A stretch of 64,000 nt of DNA, taken from assembly GCA_900473805.1 (NCBI GenBank), contig UCMS01000004.1, forward strand, positions 1 through 64,000, in the 5' to 3' direction. The first letter of the stretch is position 1. The number at the start of each line of letters is the position of its first letter. This document shows positions 27,783-35,347 of this stretch, in pieces. Below the pieces are notes generated by a model. It was not told the origin of the DNA, did no database searches, and saw nothing but the letters and a program-made list of their open reading frames with translations. A program made the translations under genes and the position numbers. The stretch comes from Hyphomicrobiales bacterium. GTDB lineage: Bacteria; Pseudomonadota; Alphaproteobacteria; Rhizobiales; Rhizobiaceae.

Positions 27783-29318
27783 TCAGGCAAACTGGCGGCG
27801 ACGCGGCTCGACCGCCTGGACCTCGCTCACGGCGGGGAGGCTTTCCAAGACGCGGTTCGAGGGCAGGATGGCAATGACCTCGGTTCCCTCCCGCAGCTTC
27901 GACTTGAGCTTGAACTCTCCGCCGTGTTTGGCAAGGATCGCTTGGACGATCGGCAGGCCGAGGCCTGTCCCCTGTTCGGCGCTCTTGATGGCAATCGAGC
28001 CCTGGCCGAAGGCCGAAAGGACGACCGGGATCTCGTCTTCCGGGATGCCCGGACCATTGTCGCGGATGGAAACATACTGCCCGCCACCCGCCGTCCAGCC
28101 GGCCTTGACGCGAATCTCTCCGCCATGCGGCGTGAATTTCACGGCGTTCGACAGAAGGTTCAGGATCACCTGGCGCATGGCCTTCTCGTCGGCCCATACC
28201 GAAGGCAGGTTCATCTCAAACTGCTCCTCGATACGAATATTTTTCGATTTCGCCCGAAGCTGGATCATGCCGATGCAGTCTTCCGCCAGTTCCAGCAGAG
28301 AGACGGATTCCTCGTTCAGTTCGTATTTGCCGGCCTCAATGCGCGACAGGTCGAGGATCTCATTGATCAGTTCCAGCAGGTGCTTGCCGGAGCGATGAAT
28401 GTCGCCGGCATATTCCTTGTAGAGCGGGTTGTTGAGGGGGCCGAGGACCTCCGTCGCCATGACCTCCGAAAAGCCGAGAATGGCGTTGAGCGGCGTGCGG
28501 AGCTCATGTGACATGGAGGCGAGGAAGCGTGACTTCGCCATATTGGCTTCTTCCGCCCGCCGCCTGGCTTCGTCCGAGAGCGAGTTCGCCACCTCGAGTT
28601 CGGCGATCAGGTCGTCCTTCTCCGTCTGGAAGGACAGGAGCTTGAGGTTTGCCTGGTGCAGCCGGTTGGTGATGTAGATGAAGAAGATCAGGGCTGTGGT
28701 GAACACCGTCGTCAGCCCGAGATCCAGCATGCGATGGCCGCTTGCGGCGACATAACTCAACGCCATCACCGTCGGCAGAAAGCTGAACAGCACGGCCTGG
28801 CGCAGCAGCATGGTCGCCATCGCCGTGATCGACAGGGCCAATAGCAGCACGCCGCCTTTGTAAAACAGAAAAGCGGACTGGTCGCAGGCGATGCAATCCT
28901 GCAGGGCGAAGACGGCCCAGCAGCTGCCCATCGCCACCTGCGCCAGAAGCAGGATATGGCGCCAACGTTTCTGGTTCTGCGGCGTGATTTCAGTTCGGGC
29001 GGCGCGCTTGACGACGAGGATGCCCAAGGCGTGCATGGTGAGGCCGAACAAGGCCCAGATGAAGAACTCCGGCTGGGAGGTAAAATAAGAGCCGAAGCCT
29101 GCGGCGAGAAGAAGAAGGGCTGGGATCACGGCCGCGCCCTGCAGGGTCGCGTTGATGTGCATCCCGAGGATTTCGACGTCGAAGGCCGGTGATATGCCCT
29201 GGCCGGACTGCAGCCTCTCACGGGTGGTACGCACGGCCTTGGTCGCCGCCCTGTTGCGGTGAGCCCGCGTCAGGTCGACAATGTTCTTGTCCGCCGATGT
29301 CGATACGCCGTTACTCAT
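27783..29318 (-). CDS. Membrane sensor histidine kinase (PleC/DivJ-like catalytic core)
   Basis: This 511-residue kinase has about six transmembrane segments (residues 55-225 or so), a short coiled coil, a HisKA domain with SMSHELRTPLNAILGFSEVM (phosphorylated His) and an HATPase domain with N box NLLSNAVKF, G1 IRDNGPGIPEDEI and G2 GTGLGLPIV. The core resembles the PleC/DivJ group that acts on cell-cycle receivers in alphaproteobacteria, but that is inference and I give no symbol. I chose ATG 29318 over a TTG at 29360. No receiver gene adjoins it; the double receiver at 21798 is about 5 kb away. Confidence 0.88.
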   Translation of the reverse strand: MSNGVSTSADKNIVDLTRAHRNRAATKAVRTTRERLQSGQGISPAFDVEILGMHINATLQGAAVIPALLLLAAGFGSYFTSQPEFFIWALFGLTMHALGILVVKRAARTEITPQNQKRWRHILLLAQVAMGSCWAVFALQDCIACDQSAFLFYKGGVLLLALSITAMATMLLRQAVLFSFLPTVMALSYVAASGHRMLDLGLTTVFTTALIFFIYITNRLHQANLKLLSFQTEKDDLIAELEVANSLSDEARRRAEEANMAKSRFLASMSHELRTPLNAILGFSEVMATEVLGPLNNPLYKEYAGDIHRSGKHLLELINEILDLSRIEAGKYELNEESVSLLELAEDCIGMIQLRAKSKNIRIEEQFEMNLPSVWADEKAMRQVILNLLSNAVKFTPHGGEIRVKAGWTAGGGQYVSIRDNGPGIPEDEIPVVLSAFGQGSIAIKSAEQGTGLGLPIVQAILAKHGGEFKLKSKLREGTEVIAILPSNRVLESLPAVSEVQAVEPRRRQFA

Positions 29319-29424
29319 GGAGTTGCAGTCTTCCGCGCCTTGGAGGAACTTAGCGAGCAATCCTTAAGAAGATCCTGCAGCGGAAGGATTTGTTTGCCAT
29401 ATGTGACAAGGTTTCGTTTTCGAA

Positions 29425-30024
29425 ATGGGAGACAATGTGGCGGTAACGGGGAGGCGCATGGGGGACGTCATCGTCGGCCTTTCGATCCTGTTCCTGGGCT
29501 TGCTGATCATTGCCCGGATTGAGACGGGCCACGGGGTCACGCTGCATGGGCCTTTTGTGGCAGTCGATGGCGACACGCTGGCCGACAGGGGGCTGCTGTT
29601 GCGCCTGCGCGGGATCGACGCGCCGGAAATCGGCCAGACGTGCTCCGGCGAGGATGGTCTGTTTGACTGCGGAGCGCTTGCGCGCGCGGGGCTTGAGCAG
29701 CTCCTTCGAGCAGACGTCTTCACCTGTTTCGGTCATGAGGGGGACGTCGATCGCTACGGACGACGGCTGGTGACCTGCCAAAGCCGGACCCGAGACCTCG
29801 GGCGCGAGATGGTGGCTGCAGGTCTGGCCGTTTCGGACGGCGCCTACCACATTGCGGAGCGTCAGGCGCGGCAGGACCGCCTTGGACTTTGGGCTGGGAC
29901 CTTCGAGCGGCCGCAAGACTGGCGACGTCGGCGAATGGTCGAGACGCGGGAACAAGCCGGATGGTTTCAGACGTTCCTGATCAAGCCGCTGGTCGGCTGG
30001 TTCGCAAGAGGAGACCTGCCATGA
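29425..30024 (+). CDS. Thermonuclease-like (SNase) protein with N-terminal anchor
   Basis: This 199-residue protein has one hydrophobic segment (about 15-32), which acts as signal or anchor, and then a staphylococcal-nuclease-fold domain. Motifs are VDGDTLADRGLLLRLRGIDAPEIGQTC (calcium-binding Asp and first Arg), a central Glu region and DRYGRRLVTC (second Arg). Four cysteines suggest disulfides and a periplasmic site. An alternative start is ATG 29458. The stop overlaps the start of the glycosylase gene by 4 bases (ATGA). Confidence 0.88.
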   Translation: MGDNVAVTGRRMGDVIVGLSILFLGLLIIARIETGHGVTLHGPFVAVDGDTLADRGLLLRLRGIDAPEIGQTCSGEDGLFDCGALARAGLEQLLRADVFTCFGHEGDVDRYGRRLVTCQSRTRDLGREMVAAGLAVSDGAYHIAERQARQDRLGLWAGTFERPQDWRRRRMVETREQAGWFQTFLIKPLVGWFARGDLP

Positions 30025-30719
30025 GCCCCGGATCGCCGCCTTCGTCCGCCACTTCTCTGATGCCGACCGCGGAGGATGCGGTTCCGACCGATGTGCTCAG
30101 CCACACCATTTCCCAGTGCCGGATCTGTCGCGACAGACCCGCCGGCGGGCCGGAAAACCGCATGCCGCACGAGCCGCGGCCTGTCGCATACCTTTCGTCG
30201 ACCGCGCGCGTGCTGATTGCGGGGCAGGCGCCCGGGCTTCGGGTGCATGAGACCGGCATTCCCTTCAACGATGCCTCCGGCGACCGGCTTCGCTTGTGGC
30301 TCGGCGTTGACCGGGACACATTCTACGACCGTTCGCTGTTTGCGATTGCGCCCATGGGGTTCTGCTTTCCGGGATACAATGCCGAAGGCCACGACCTCCC
30401 GCCAAGGCGCGAGTGCGCCCCGCAATGGCGTGCGACCGTCATGCGTTCGATGCCGCAGATCGAGCTGATCCTGGCCATCGGTCAATATGCGCAGGCCTGG
30501 CACCTGGGGGCACGTCGAGCTCGAACCATGACGGAGACGGTCGAGCGGTGGCGCGAGACGATGTTGTCCAATGCTCCTGGTCCGAGAGTCTTGCCTCTGC
30601 CCCATCCGAGTTGGCGCAATACCGGCTGGCTGAAACGGCATCCATGGTTTGAAGCGGAGGTTCTTCCCGTCCTGCGGCAGACCGTTTCCCTGTTGATAGG
30701 TCGAAATGATTTTTCTTAA
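30021..30719 (+). CDS. Uracil-DNA glycosylase superfamily protein
   Basis: This 232-residue protein of the uracil-DNA glycosylase fold has an N-terminal CxxC-type segment (ISQCRICRDRP). The first active-site motif reads GQAPG, where family 4/5 enzymes have GEAPG, and the second is LPLPHPSWRNTGW, with the catalytic His region. Without the full iron-sulfur cysteine set, it fits the small family annotated simply as UDG-like. Uracil removal is likely but not certain. ATG 30021 follows GAGGAGA and overlaps the nuclease gene. Confidence 0.83.
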   Translation: MSPGSPPSSATSLMPTAEDAVPTDVLSHTISQCRICRDRPAGGPENRMPHEPRPVAYLSSTARVLIAGQAPGLRVHETGIPFNDASGDRLRLWLGVDRDTFYDRSLFAIAPMGFCFPGYNAEGHDLPPRRECAPQWRATVMRSMPQIELILAIGQYAQAWHLGARRARTMTETVERWRETMLSNAPGPRVLPLPHPSWRNTGWLKRHPWFEAEVLPVLRQTVSLLIGRNDFS

Positions 30720-30725
30720 ATTGTC

Positions 30726-30751
30726 GATTTTCGGCTATATCGGGGAAAATC
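30726..30751. promoter_or_regulatory. Inverted repeat upstream of the Lrp gene
   Basis: GATTTTC and GAAAATC are perfect 7-bp arms separated by 12 bases, ending 18 bases before the regulator start. Lrp proteins commonly bind AT-rich imperfect repeats in their own promoter, so this is a likely autoregulatory site. Confidence 0.5.
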
Positions 30752-30769
30752 AGTCTTACAGGAATCATC

Positions 30770-31258
30770 ATGGATCGCCTCGACCGCAAAATCCTTCGTA
30801 TCCTCCAAGAGGATTCCACCCTTGCCGTGGCGGATCTGGCCAAGAAAGTCGGCCTGTCGACGACCCCCTGCTGGCGCCGCATCCAGAAGATGGAAGAGGA
30901 CGGCGTGATCCGCCGCCGCGTGGCGCTGCTCGATCCGGCCAAGGTCAACACCAAGGTCACGGTTTTTGTGTCCATCCGCACCTCCAGCCACTCAATCGAA
31001 TGGTTGAAGCGTTTCTCCGAGGTTGTCTCGGAATTTCCGGAAGTGGTCGAGTTTTACCGCATGAGCGGTGATGTCGATTATCTGCTGCGGGTCGTCGTCC
31101 CCGATATCGCCGCCTATGATGCATTTTATAAGCGGATGATTGCAAAGATCGAAATCCGGGACGTTTCGTCCGCGTTCGCGATGGAACAGATCAAGTATAC
31201 GACCGAGTTGCCGCTCGATTACATGATGCTGGACAATCAGAAGTCCGGCGAGGAGTAA
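30770..31258 (+). CDS. Lrp/AsnC family transcriptional regulator
   Basis: This 162-residue protein has an N-terminal winged helix-turn-helix (DRLDRKILRILQEDSTLAVADLAKKVGLSTTPCWRRIQKME, broken only by normal loops) and a C-terminal RAM ligand domain with SGDVDYLLRVVVPDIAAYD. Such regulators sense amino acids as octamers. AGGA precedes ATG 30770, and a palindromic site lies upstream. It converges on the AlkD gene. The target regulon is not indicated locally. Confidence 0.93.
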   Translation: MDRLDRKILRILQEDSTLAVADLAKKVGLSTTPCWRRIQKMEEDGVIRRRVALLDPAKVNTKVTVFVSIRTSSHSIEWLKRFSEVVSEFPEVVEFYRMSGDVDYLLRVVVPDIAAYDAFYKRMIAKIEIRDVSSAFAMEQIKYTTELPLDYMMLDNQKSGEE

Positions 31259-31270
31259 CAGGTCTGGCCT

Positions 31271-31963
31271 TTATCCGGGCCGCAGGCGGGCGGTTCGTTT
31301 GGGGTCGCGCAGTTCGCGCAAGGCGTCCTTGCCGATCCATCGGGCCGTTGGATCACTGCTCTGCGCCAGGCTTTCTGCGAGCGTCACGGCTGCGGCGTGA
31401 CACGACTGACTGCGCTTGCCGATGTTGCGCAAAGCCCAATTCACGGCCTTCCTGACGAAGTTGCGCGGATCCGTCGCGTGGTGCTCGATCAGCGGTAGCC
31501 AGGCGATGAAGGTCGCCTCCGGTTCCTGTTTGTTATGGACGGTGGCGCCCGCAATCATCGCAAAGGCTGTCCGGCGGACGAATTCCCGATCGTCTTGCGC
31601 AAAATCCCCGACGAGAACGCGCCAGTACGGCGTTTGCGTCAGCAGATCGGATGCTGTGTCGACGATCTCCCAGGAATTGAAATCGCCGACGATACGCCGG
31701 GCCTCGCGCTCGGGAAGAAGACCTGGATCAAAGGTCCACAGGGCGAGGAGGCGCGCTTCCCGAATGTCCGATTCCCATAGTTCTGCGGCCCGCTCCTGGT
31801 TCGTGCCGATTTTCCTGGCAATTTTCTGCAGCACGGGATTGCCGATCCCAAGCGCCGTGTCGGTCATGATCCCAAAGCGGGCCATTCCGGCTATGGTCTC
31901 CTCTGACCGCATGGAGCGCAGGTGCGCGATGATCTCGTCTGCGGTGGAGGAGGTGCCGATCAT
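31271..31963 (-). CDS. DNA alkylation repair protein (AlkD-like)
   Basis: This 230-residue HEAT-repeat glycosylase excises alkylated bases without flipping them. The AlkD pattern is visible: GNPVLQKIARKIG, LWESDIREARLLALWTFDP, WEIVDTASDLL with the conserved Trp/Asp, FVRRTAFAMIAG and DPRNFVRKAVNWALRNIGKR. I chose ATG 31963, which overlaps the stop of the upstream dehydrogenase gene by 4 bases; the frame extends to 32299 only as an antisense-like shadow. The pairing with a metabolic dehydrogenase looks incidental. Confidence 0.9.
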   Translation of the reverse strand: MIGTSSTADEIIAHLRSMRSEETIAGMARFGIMTDTALGIGNPVLQKIARKIGTNQERAAELWESDIREARLLALWTFDPGLLPEREARRIVGDFNSWEIVDTASDLLTQTPYWRVLVGDFAQDDREFVRRTAFAMIAGATVHNKQEPEATFIAWLPLIEHHATDPRNFVRKAVNWALRNIGKRSQSCHAAAVTLAESLAQSSDPTARWIGKDALRELRDPKRTARLRPG

Positions 31964-32832
31964 TTCGCTTCGAGCCGTGCGAGCAGCGACGACGTGTCCC
32001 AGCGATTGCCGCCCAATTTCTGCACCTCTCCATAGAACTGGTCCACCAGCGCTGTCACGGGGAGGTTGGCGCCATTTTGCCGCGCCTCGTTCAGGACGAT
32101 GCCGAGATCCTTGCGCATCCAGTCGACGGCAAAGCCGAAGTCGTATTTGCCGACATTCATGGTCTTGTGCCGGTTTTCCATCTGCCAGGAGCCGGCAGCA
32201 CCCTTGGAAATGACCTCGATGACCTTTTCGATGTCGAGACCGGCCTTCTTGCCGAAATGAATGCCTTCCGCGAGGCCCTGAACCAGGCCGGCAATGCAAA
32301 TCTGGTTCACCATCTTGGTCAACTGGCCGGAGCCCGCGGGACCCATGAGGCCGACCATGCGGGCATAGGCGTCGATGACCGGTTTTGCGCGCTCGAAGTC
32401 TCCTGCGTCACCACCGCACATGACGGTCAGCACACCGTTTTCCGCACCCGCCTGTCCGCCCGATACAGGGGCGTCGACGAAACCGCAGCCACGGGCCGCT
32501 GCGGCCGCTGCGAGTTCCTGCGCCACCTCTGCGGAGGCGGTGGTGTTGTCGATCAGGATGGCACCTGATTTCATGCGCGACAACACGCCGTCGGTGCCTG
32601 TCGTTACCGAACGCAGGTCGTCATCATTGCCCACACAGGTGAAGACGAAGTCGGCGTCATCGGCCGCTTCGGCCGGGGTCAGGGCATGACTTCCGCCATA
32701 TTGCGCAACCCAGGCTTCGGCCTTGGCCGTCGTGCGGTTGTAGACAGTTACCTCATGGCCTCCCTTGACCTTGAGATGACCGGCCATGGGATATCCCATG
32801 ACCCCCAAACCGATGAATGCGACCTTTGCCAT
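31960..32832 (-). CDS. Beta-hydroxyacid dehydrogenase (3-hydroxyisobutyrate / tartronate semialdehyde reductase type)
   Basis: This 290-residue NAD(P)-dependent enzyme has the dinucleotide motif FIGLGVMGYPMAGHLK, the substrate motif DAPVSGGQAGAENG (about 122-135) and the catalytic Lys in GSGQLTKMVNQIC. Whether it uses 3-hydroxyisobutyrate, glycerate or succinic semialdehyde cannot be read from the sequence. I chose ATG 32832 with AGGAG 7 bases upstream; another ATG at 32838 is too close to that site. The alkD-like gene follows with a 4-base overlap. Confidence 0.9.
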   Translation of the reverse strand: MAKVAFIGLGVMGYPMAGHLKVKGGHEVTVYNRTTAKAEAWVAQYGGSHALTPAEAADDADFVFTCVGNDDDLRSVTTGTDGVLSRMKSGAILIDNTTASAEVAQELAAAAAARGCGFVDAPVSGGQAGAENGVLTVMCGGDAGDFERAKPVIDAYARMVGLMGPAGSGQLTKMVNQICIAGLVQGLAEGIHFGKKAGLDIEKVIEVISKGAAGSWQMENRHKTMNVGKYDFGFAVDWMRKDLGIVLNEARQNGANLPVTALVDQFYGEVQKLGGNRWDTSSLLARLEAK

Positions 32833-32954
32833 GACCATGCTCCTGTCTCAATGTCCGTTGCGGCAGGCTTAGCCGAATGCCCGGCTTCGAGAAAGGCGTA
32901 GATCGGCATTTTCGGATCGCGCAGTGGCGAAGATATCCACCTCCGTAAAAACAA

Positions 32955-32987
32955 TTCGCCGCCGGGGCACCGGCGGCGAACTTTTTT
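32955..32987. terminator. Strong bidirectional hairpin after the FkbH-like fusion gene
   Basis: TTCGCCGCCGG and CCGGCGGCGAA make an 11-bp perfect stem with loop GGCA. T-rich tracts follow on both strands (CTTTTTT on plus, TTGTTTTT on minus). It lies 19 bases past the end of the minus-strand fusion gene. Confidence 0.88.
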
Positions 32988-32998
32988 GGGATGTCCGG

Positions 32999-35245
32999 TC
33001 AGCCTGCCAGTGCCAACTGCGGTTCGAAGAGACTTGAGGGCAGGGCCTTGTACCAGTCCGCAATCCTTTCGGCGATTTCGCGGCTCGCTTCGACCCGGAA
33101 GTGGGTGCTGTCGGCGGCAAGATCGGGGCTGACGAAGCTGTCGACGTCCAGGAGGTCGATGCATTCATATTTGGCGGCAAGCTTGCGCCAGACGGCCGAC
33201 ATCGCTTCCATCCGCTCCTTGGTCACGCCTCGGATGACGAGGAAGTCGCTGGGATCGACCCCGGTCGGGCTGGTGATCAGAAGCATGCGATTGCCGTTTG
33301 CCTTCAGGTGTTCGCAGAACTCGGTCGCGCAGACTTCGTACAGTCCCTTGTCCAGAATTCCCAAGAGTTCCGGCGGCCACATGATGTTGTAGAAGTCGGT
33401 TCCGGGGTAATAGACAAGCGCCGGCGGGAAATGCTGCTGGAGATAGGACTTGTTGAGCACGTGCGGCATCATGAAGACGCGCGGCATGCTGTCGATTTCG
33501 GCGACGTCCCTGAGGCCTGCATAGTGGCAGAAGATCCCGGACTGGCAGTTCGCCATGAAGCGGATCCGGATGTCGCGGTTGCCGGCGGCAATGCTCTTTT
33601 CTTCGGCGAGGATGCGTTCACGGATGCCGGGCGCGTTGAAATCCTCGACGGTGATCCAGGCAGGGATCTCCGGCTTCACCGGCACGCTGTCGGGCACCTG
33701 CAAATTCCGGAAACGCTGGAATGCCCGCTCCAGGAGAACGTTCTCGATGCCCATATGCATGATGCGGCATGAGAAGGCCATGTGTTGCATCGATTCGGTT
33801 TCGGTCTCCGCGCTGATGAAACCAACCAGTCCGTGATAGCCGAATTTGTCCCATGCGAAGAGCGCGAAGCCTTCACGGAGCGACGCTTCGGCAACGTAAT
33901 TGACCATGGATCCGGGTTCGACCCGCGTCTTCAGGTAGTTCAGCTGGTTGGTGCGGTTGATCAGTTCCTCGATGCGAGGCGCAAAATCGATCAGATCGGA
34001 GCTGGTGGCGATCGCCACGTGGATGTCGCAGGTGTGGAGGAAGCTCTCGCGGCTGCCTTCGAAGGTCTGGCTTTCACTGACGCGGTTCTGCAGCGAGCGG
34101 TATTCCTCGACGCGGGACTTGCTGACGCCGGCATGGGCGTCGACAAGGTGTGAAAGAAATGCGTCGCAGTCGTAACTCTTGGCGTCGAGCGTATGCAGGT
34201 CGGGCAACATCGCCTTTGCTTCTGCCAGGTTGATGTCATTGTCGTCGATGAACAGGCAGTTTTTCGGCTTCAGCTGCATGTCCGCGATCAGGGCCTGAAG
34301 TGCGGCCCCCTTGGGCACGAAGGCGATGCGCGGGAAGACGAATTCGTCCCAGAGACCCAGCGATTCGAGTTTCCTGCGCGCGGTCTCGAAATCGTTCTTG
34401 GAGCAGATCGCCGAGACGACGCCGCTGCCATTCAGGCGGCGGATGGCCTCGACACGGCTCTCATGCACGGTGATGGCATCAGCATCGTCCAGGGTACCCT
34501 TCCAGAGCGTGTCGTCGAGATCCCAGATGACCAGCTTGATCGATTTCGCCACATCCTCATCAAGCGTCTTCTTTTTCGGCTGACGGATGCCGGCGGCCGC
34601 ATGCGCCCCCTGCAGGAAGAACATGGCGGAATCTGCGCCGAGGTCGTCGACCTGGTGATCAAGACCCGGCCGGAAACACGCAGAGACCGGCACGTCGGCC
34701 TCGGCAAGGCGCGTGTAGTTGTTGAGGAAGGTGGCGGGCAGAACGACGTCGTCCTTTTCGCCATGCACCATCAGGACAGGCGGGCGGCTCGCGATTTCAG
34801 AGCGAAGATCGGCAAAACCGGCCATGTCTCCGCTGAAGCCGATGACGGCGCACAGTTTCTCCGTCTGCCGCAGGCCGTAATAGAGCGCGAGCGTCATGCC
34901 CTCGGCGTAGCCGACGAGCGCGATCTGGCTGTTATCCAAGCCGTGTTTTTCGCGGATCTGTCCGACATACTCCTCCAGCGCTGCTTCGCCGAGGCCGAGT
35001 TCGATTGCGGCCCGATAGCTTGAGCCCGCCTGCGCTGCGCCCGCAGTCAAACGGTGGTTCTCGACCTGCGGCAGCGCAAAAAGCGCCTTGCTCAAGTGGC
35101 CGCGCCAACGTTCGGCCAAAAGGCGCGGTGTCGGATCCCCCGGTCGCGCTGCATTCAGCATGATGACGGCAAGCTGCGGCTCGCAGCCATCGAAAGGCAT
35201 CAGCTGGGTGTCGAAACTGATTTTCAAGGGTATGTCCTCGAACAT
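32999..35245 (-). CDS. Three-part protein: inactive-looking hydrolase, FkbH-like HAD domain, SGNH-like tail
   Basis: This 748-residue protein has three parts. Residues 1-225 resemble a carboxylesterase/phospholipase alpha/beta-hydrolase, with the acid (HGEKDD, about 161-166) and His 197 kept, but the nucleophile elbow reads GYAEG, with Ala 114 where Ser is expected. Residues 236-530 are a HAD-IIIC/FkbH-like unit: WDLDDTLW (Asp 242 and 244), CSKND, FIDDND and NRTNQLN. Residues 555-748 end in DSTH (712-715), like the Asp-His block of SGNH hydrolases. FkbH enzymes load glyceryl units onto carrier proteins, but no carrier, PKS or NRPS gene is near. An orphan membrane protein gene lies 102 bases upstream. 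Confidence 0.82.
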   Translation of the reverse strand: MFEDIPLKISFDTQLMPFDGCEPQLAVIMLNAARPGDPTPRLLAERWRGHLSKALFALPQVENHRLTAGAAQAGSSYRAAIELGLGEAALEEYVGQIREKHGLDNSQIALVGYAEGMTLALYYGLRQTEKLCAVIGFSGDMAGFADLRSEIASRPPVLMVHGEKDDVVLPATFLNNYTRLAEADVPVSACFRPGLDHQVDDLGADSAMFFLQGAHAAAGIRQPKKKTLDEDVAKSIKLVIWDLDDTLWKGTLDDADAITVHESRVEAIRRLNGSGVVSAICSKNDFETARRKLESLGLWDEFVFPRIAFVPKGAALQALIADMQLKPKNCLFIDDNDINLAEAKAMLPDLHTLDAKSYDCDAFLSHLVDAHAGVSKSRVEEYRSLQNRVSESQTFEGSRESFLHTCDIHVAIATSSDLIDFAPRIEELINRTNQLNYLKTRVEPGSMVNYVAEASLREGFALFAWDKFGYHGLVGFISAETETESMQHMAFSCRIMHMGIENVLLERAFQRFRNLQVPDSVPVKPEIPAWITVEDFNAPGIRERILAEEKSIAAGNRDIRIRFMANCQSGIFCHYAGLRDVAEIDSMPRVFMMPHVLNKSYLQQHFPPALVYYPGTDFYNIMWPPELLGILDKGLYEVCATEFCEHLKANGNRMLLITSPTGVDPSDFLVIRGVTKERMEAMSAVWRKLAAKYECIDLLDVDSFVSPDLAADSTHFRVEASREIAERIADWYKALPSSLFEPQLALAG

Positions 35246-35347
35246 TACTCACTGACTCATTCAGGAGACAGATCACTGTCGCGAATCAGACTTCATGTTC
35301 AGACAGTTGTATTTTCTCCAATTACGCGCTCCTGTCCAGAGGCGGTG

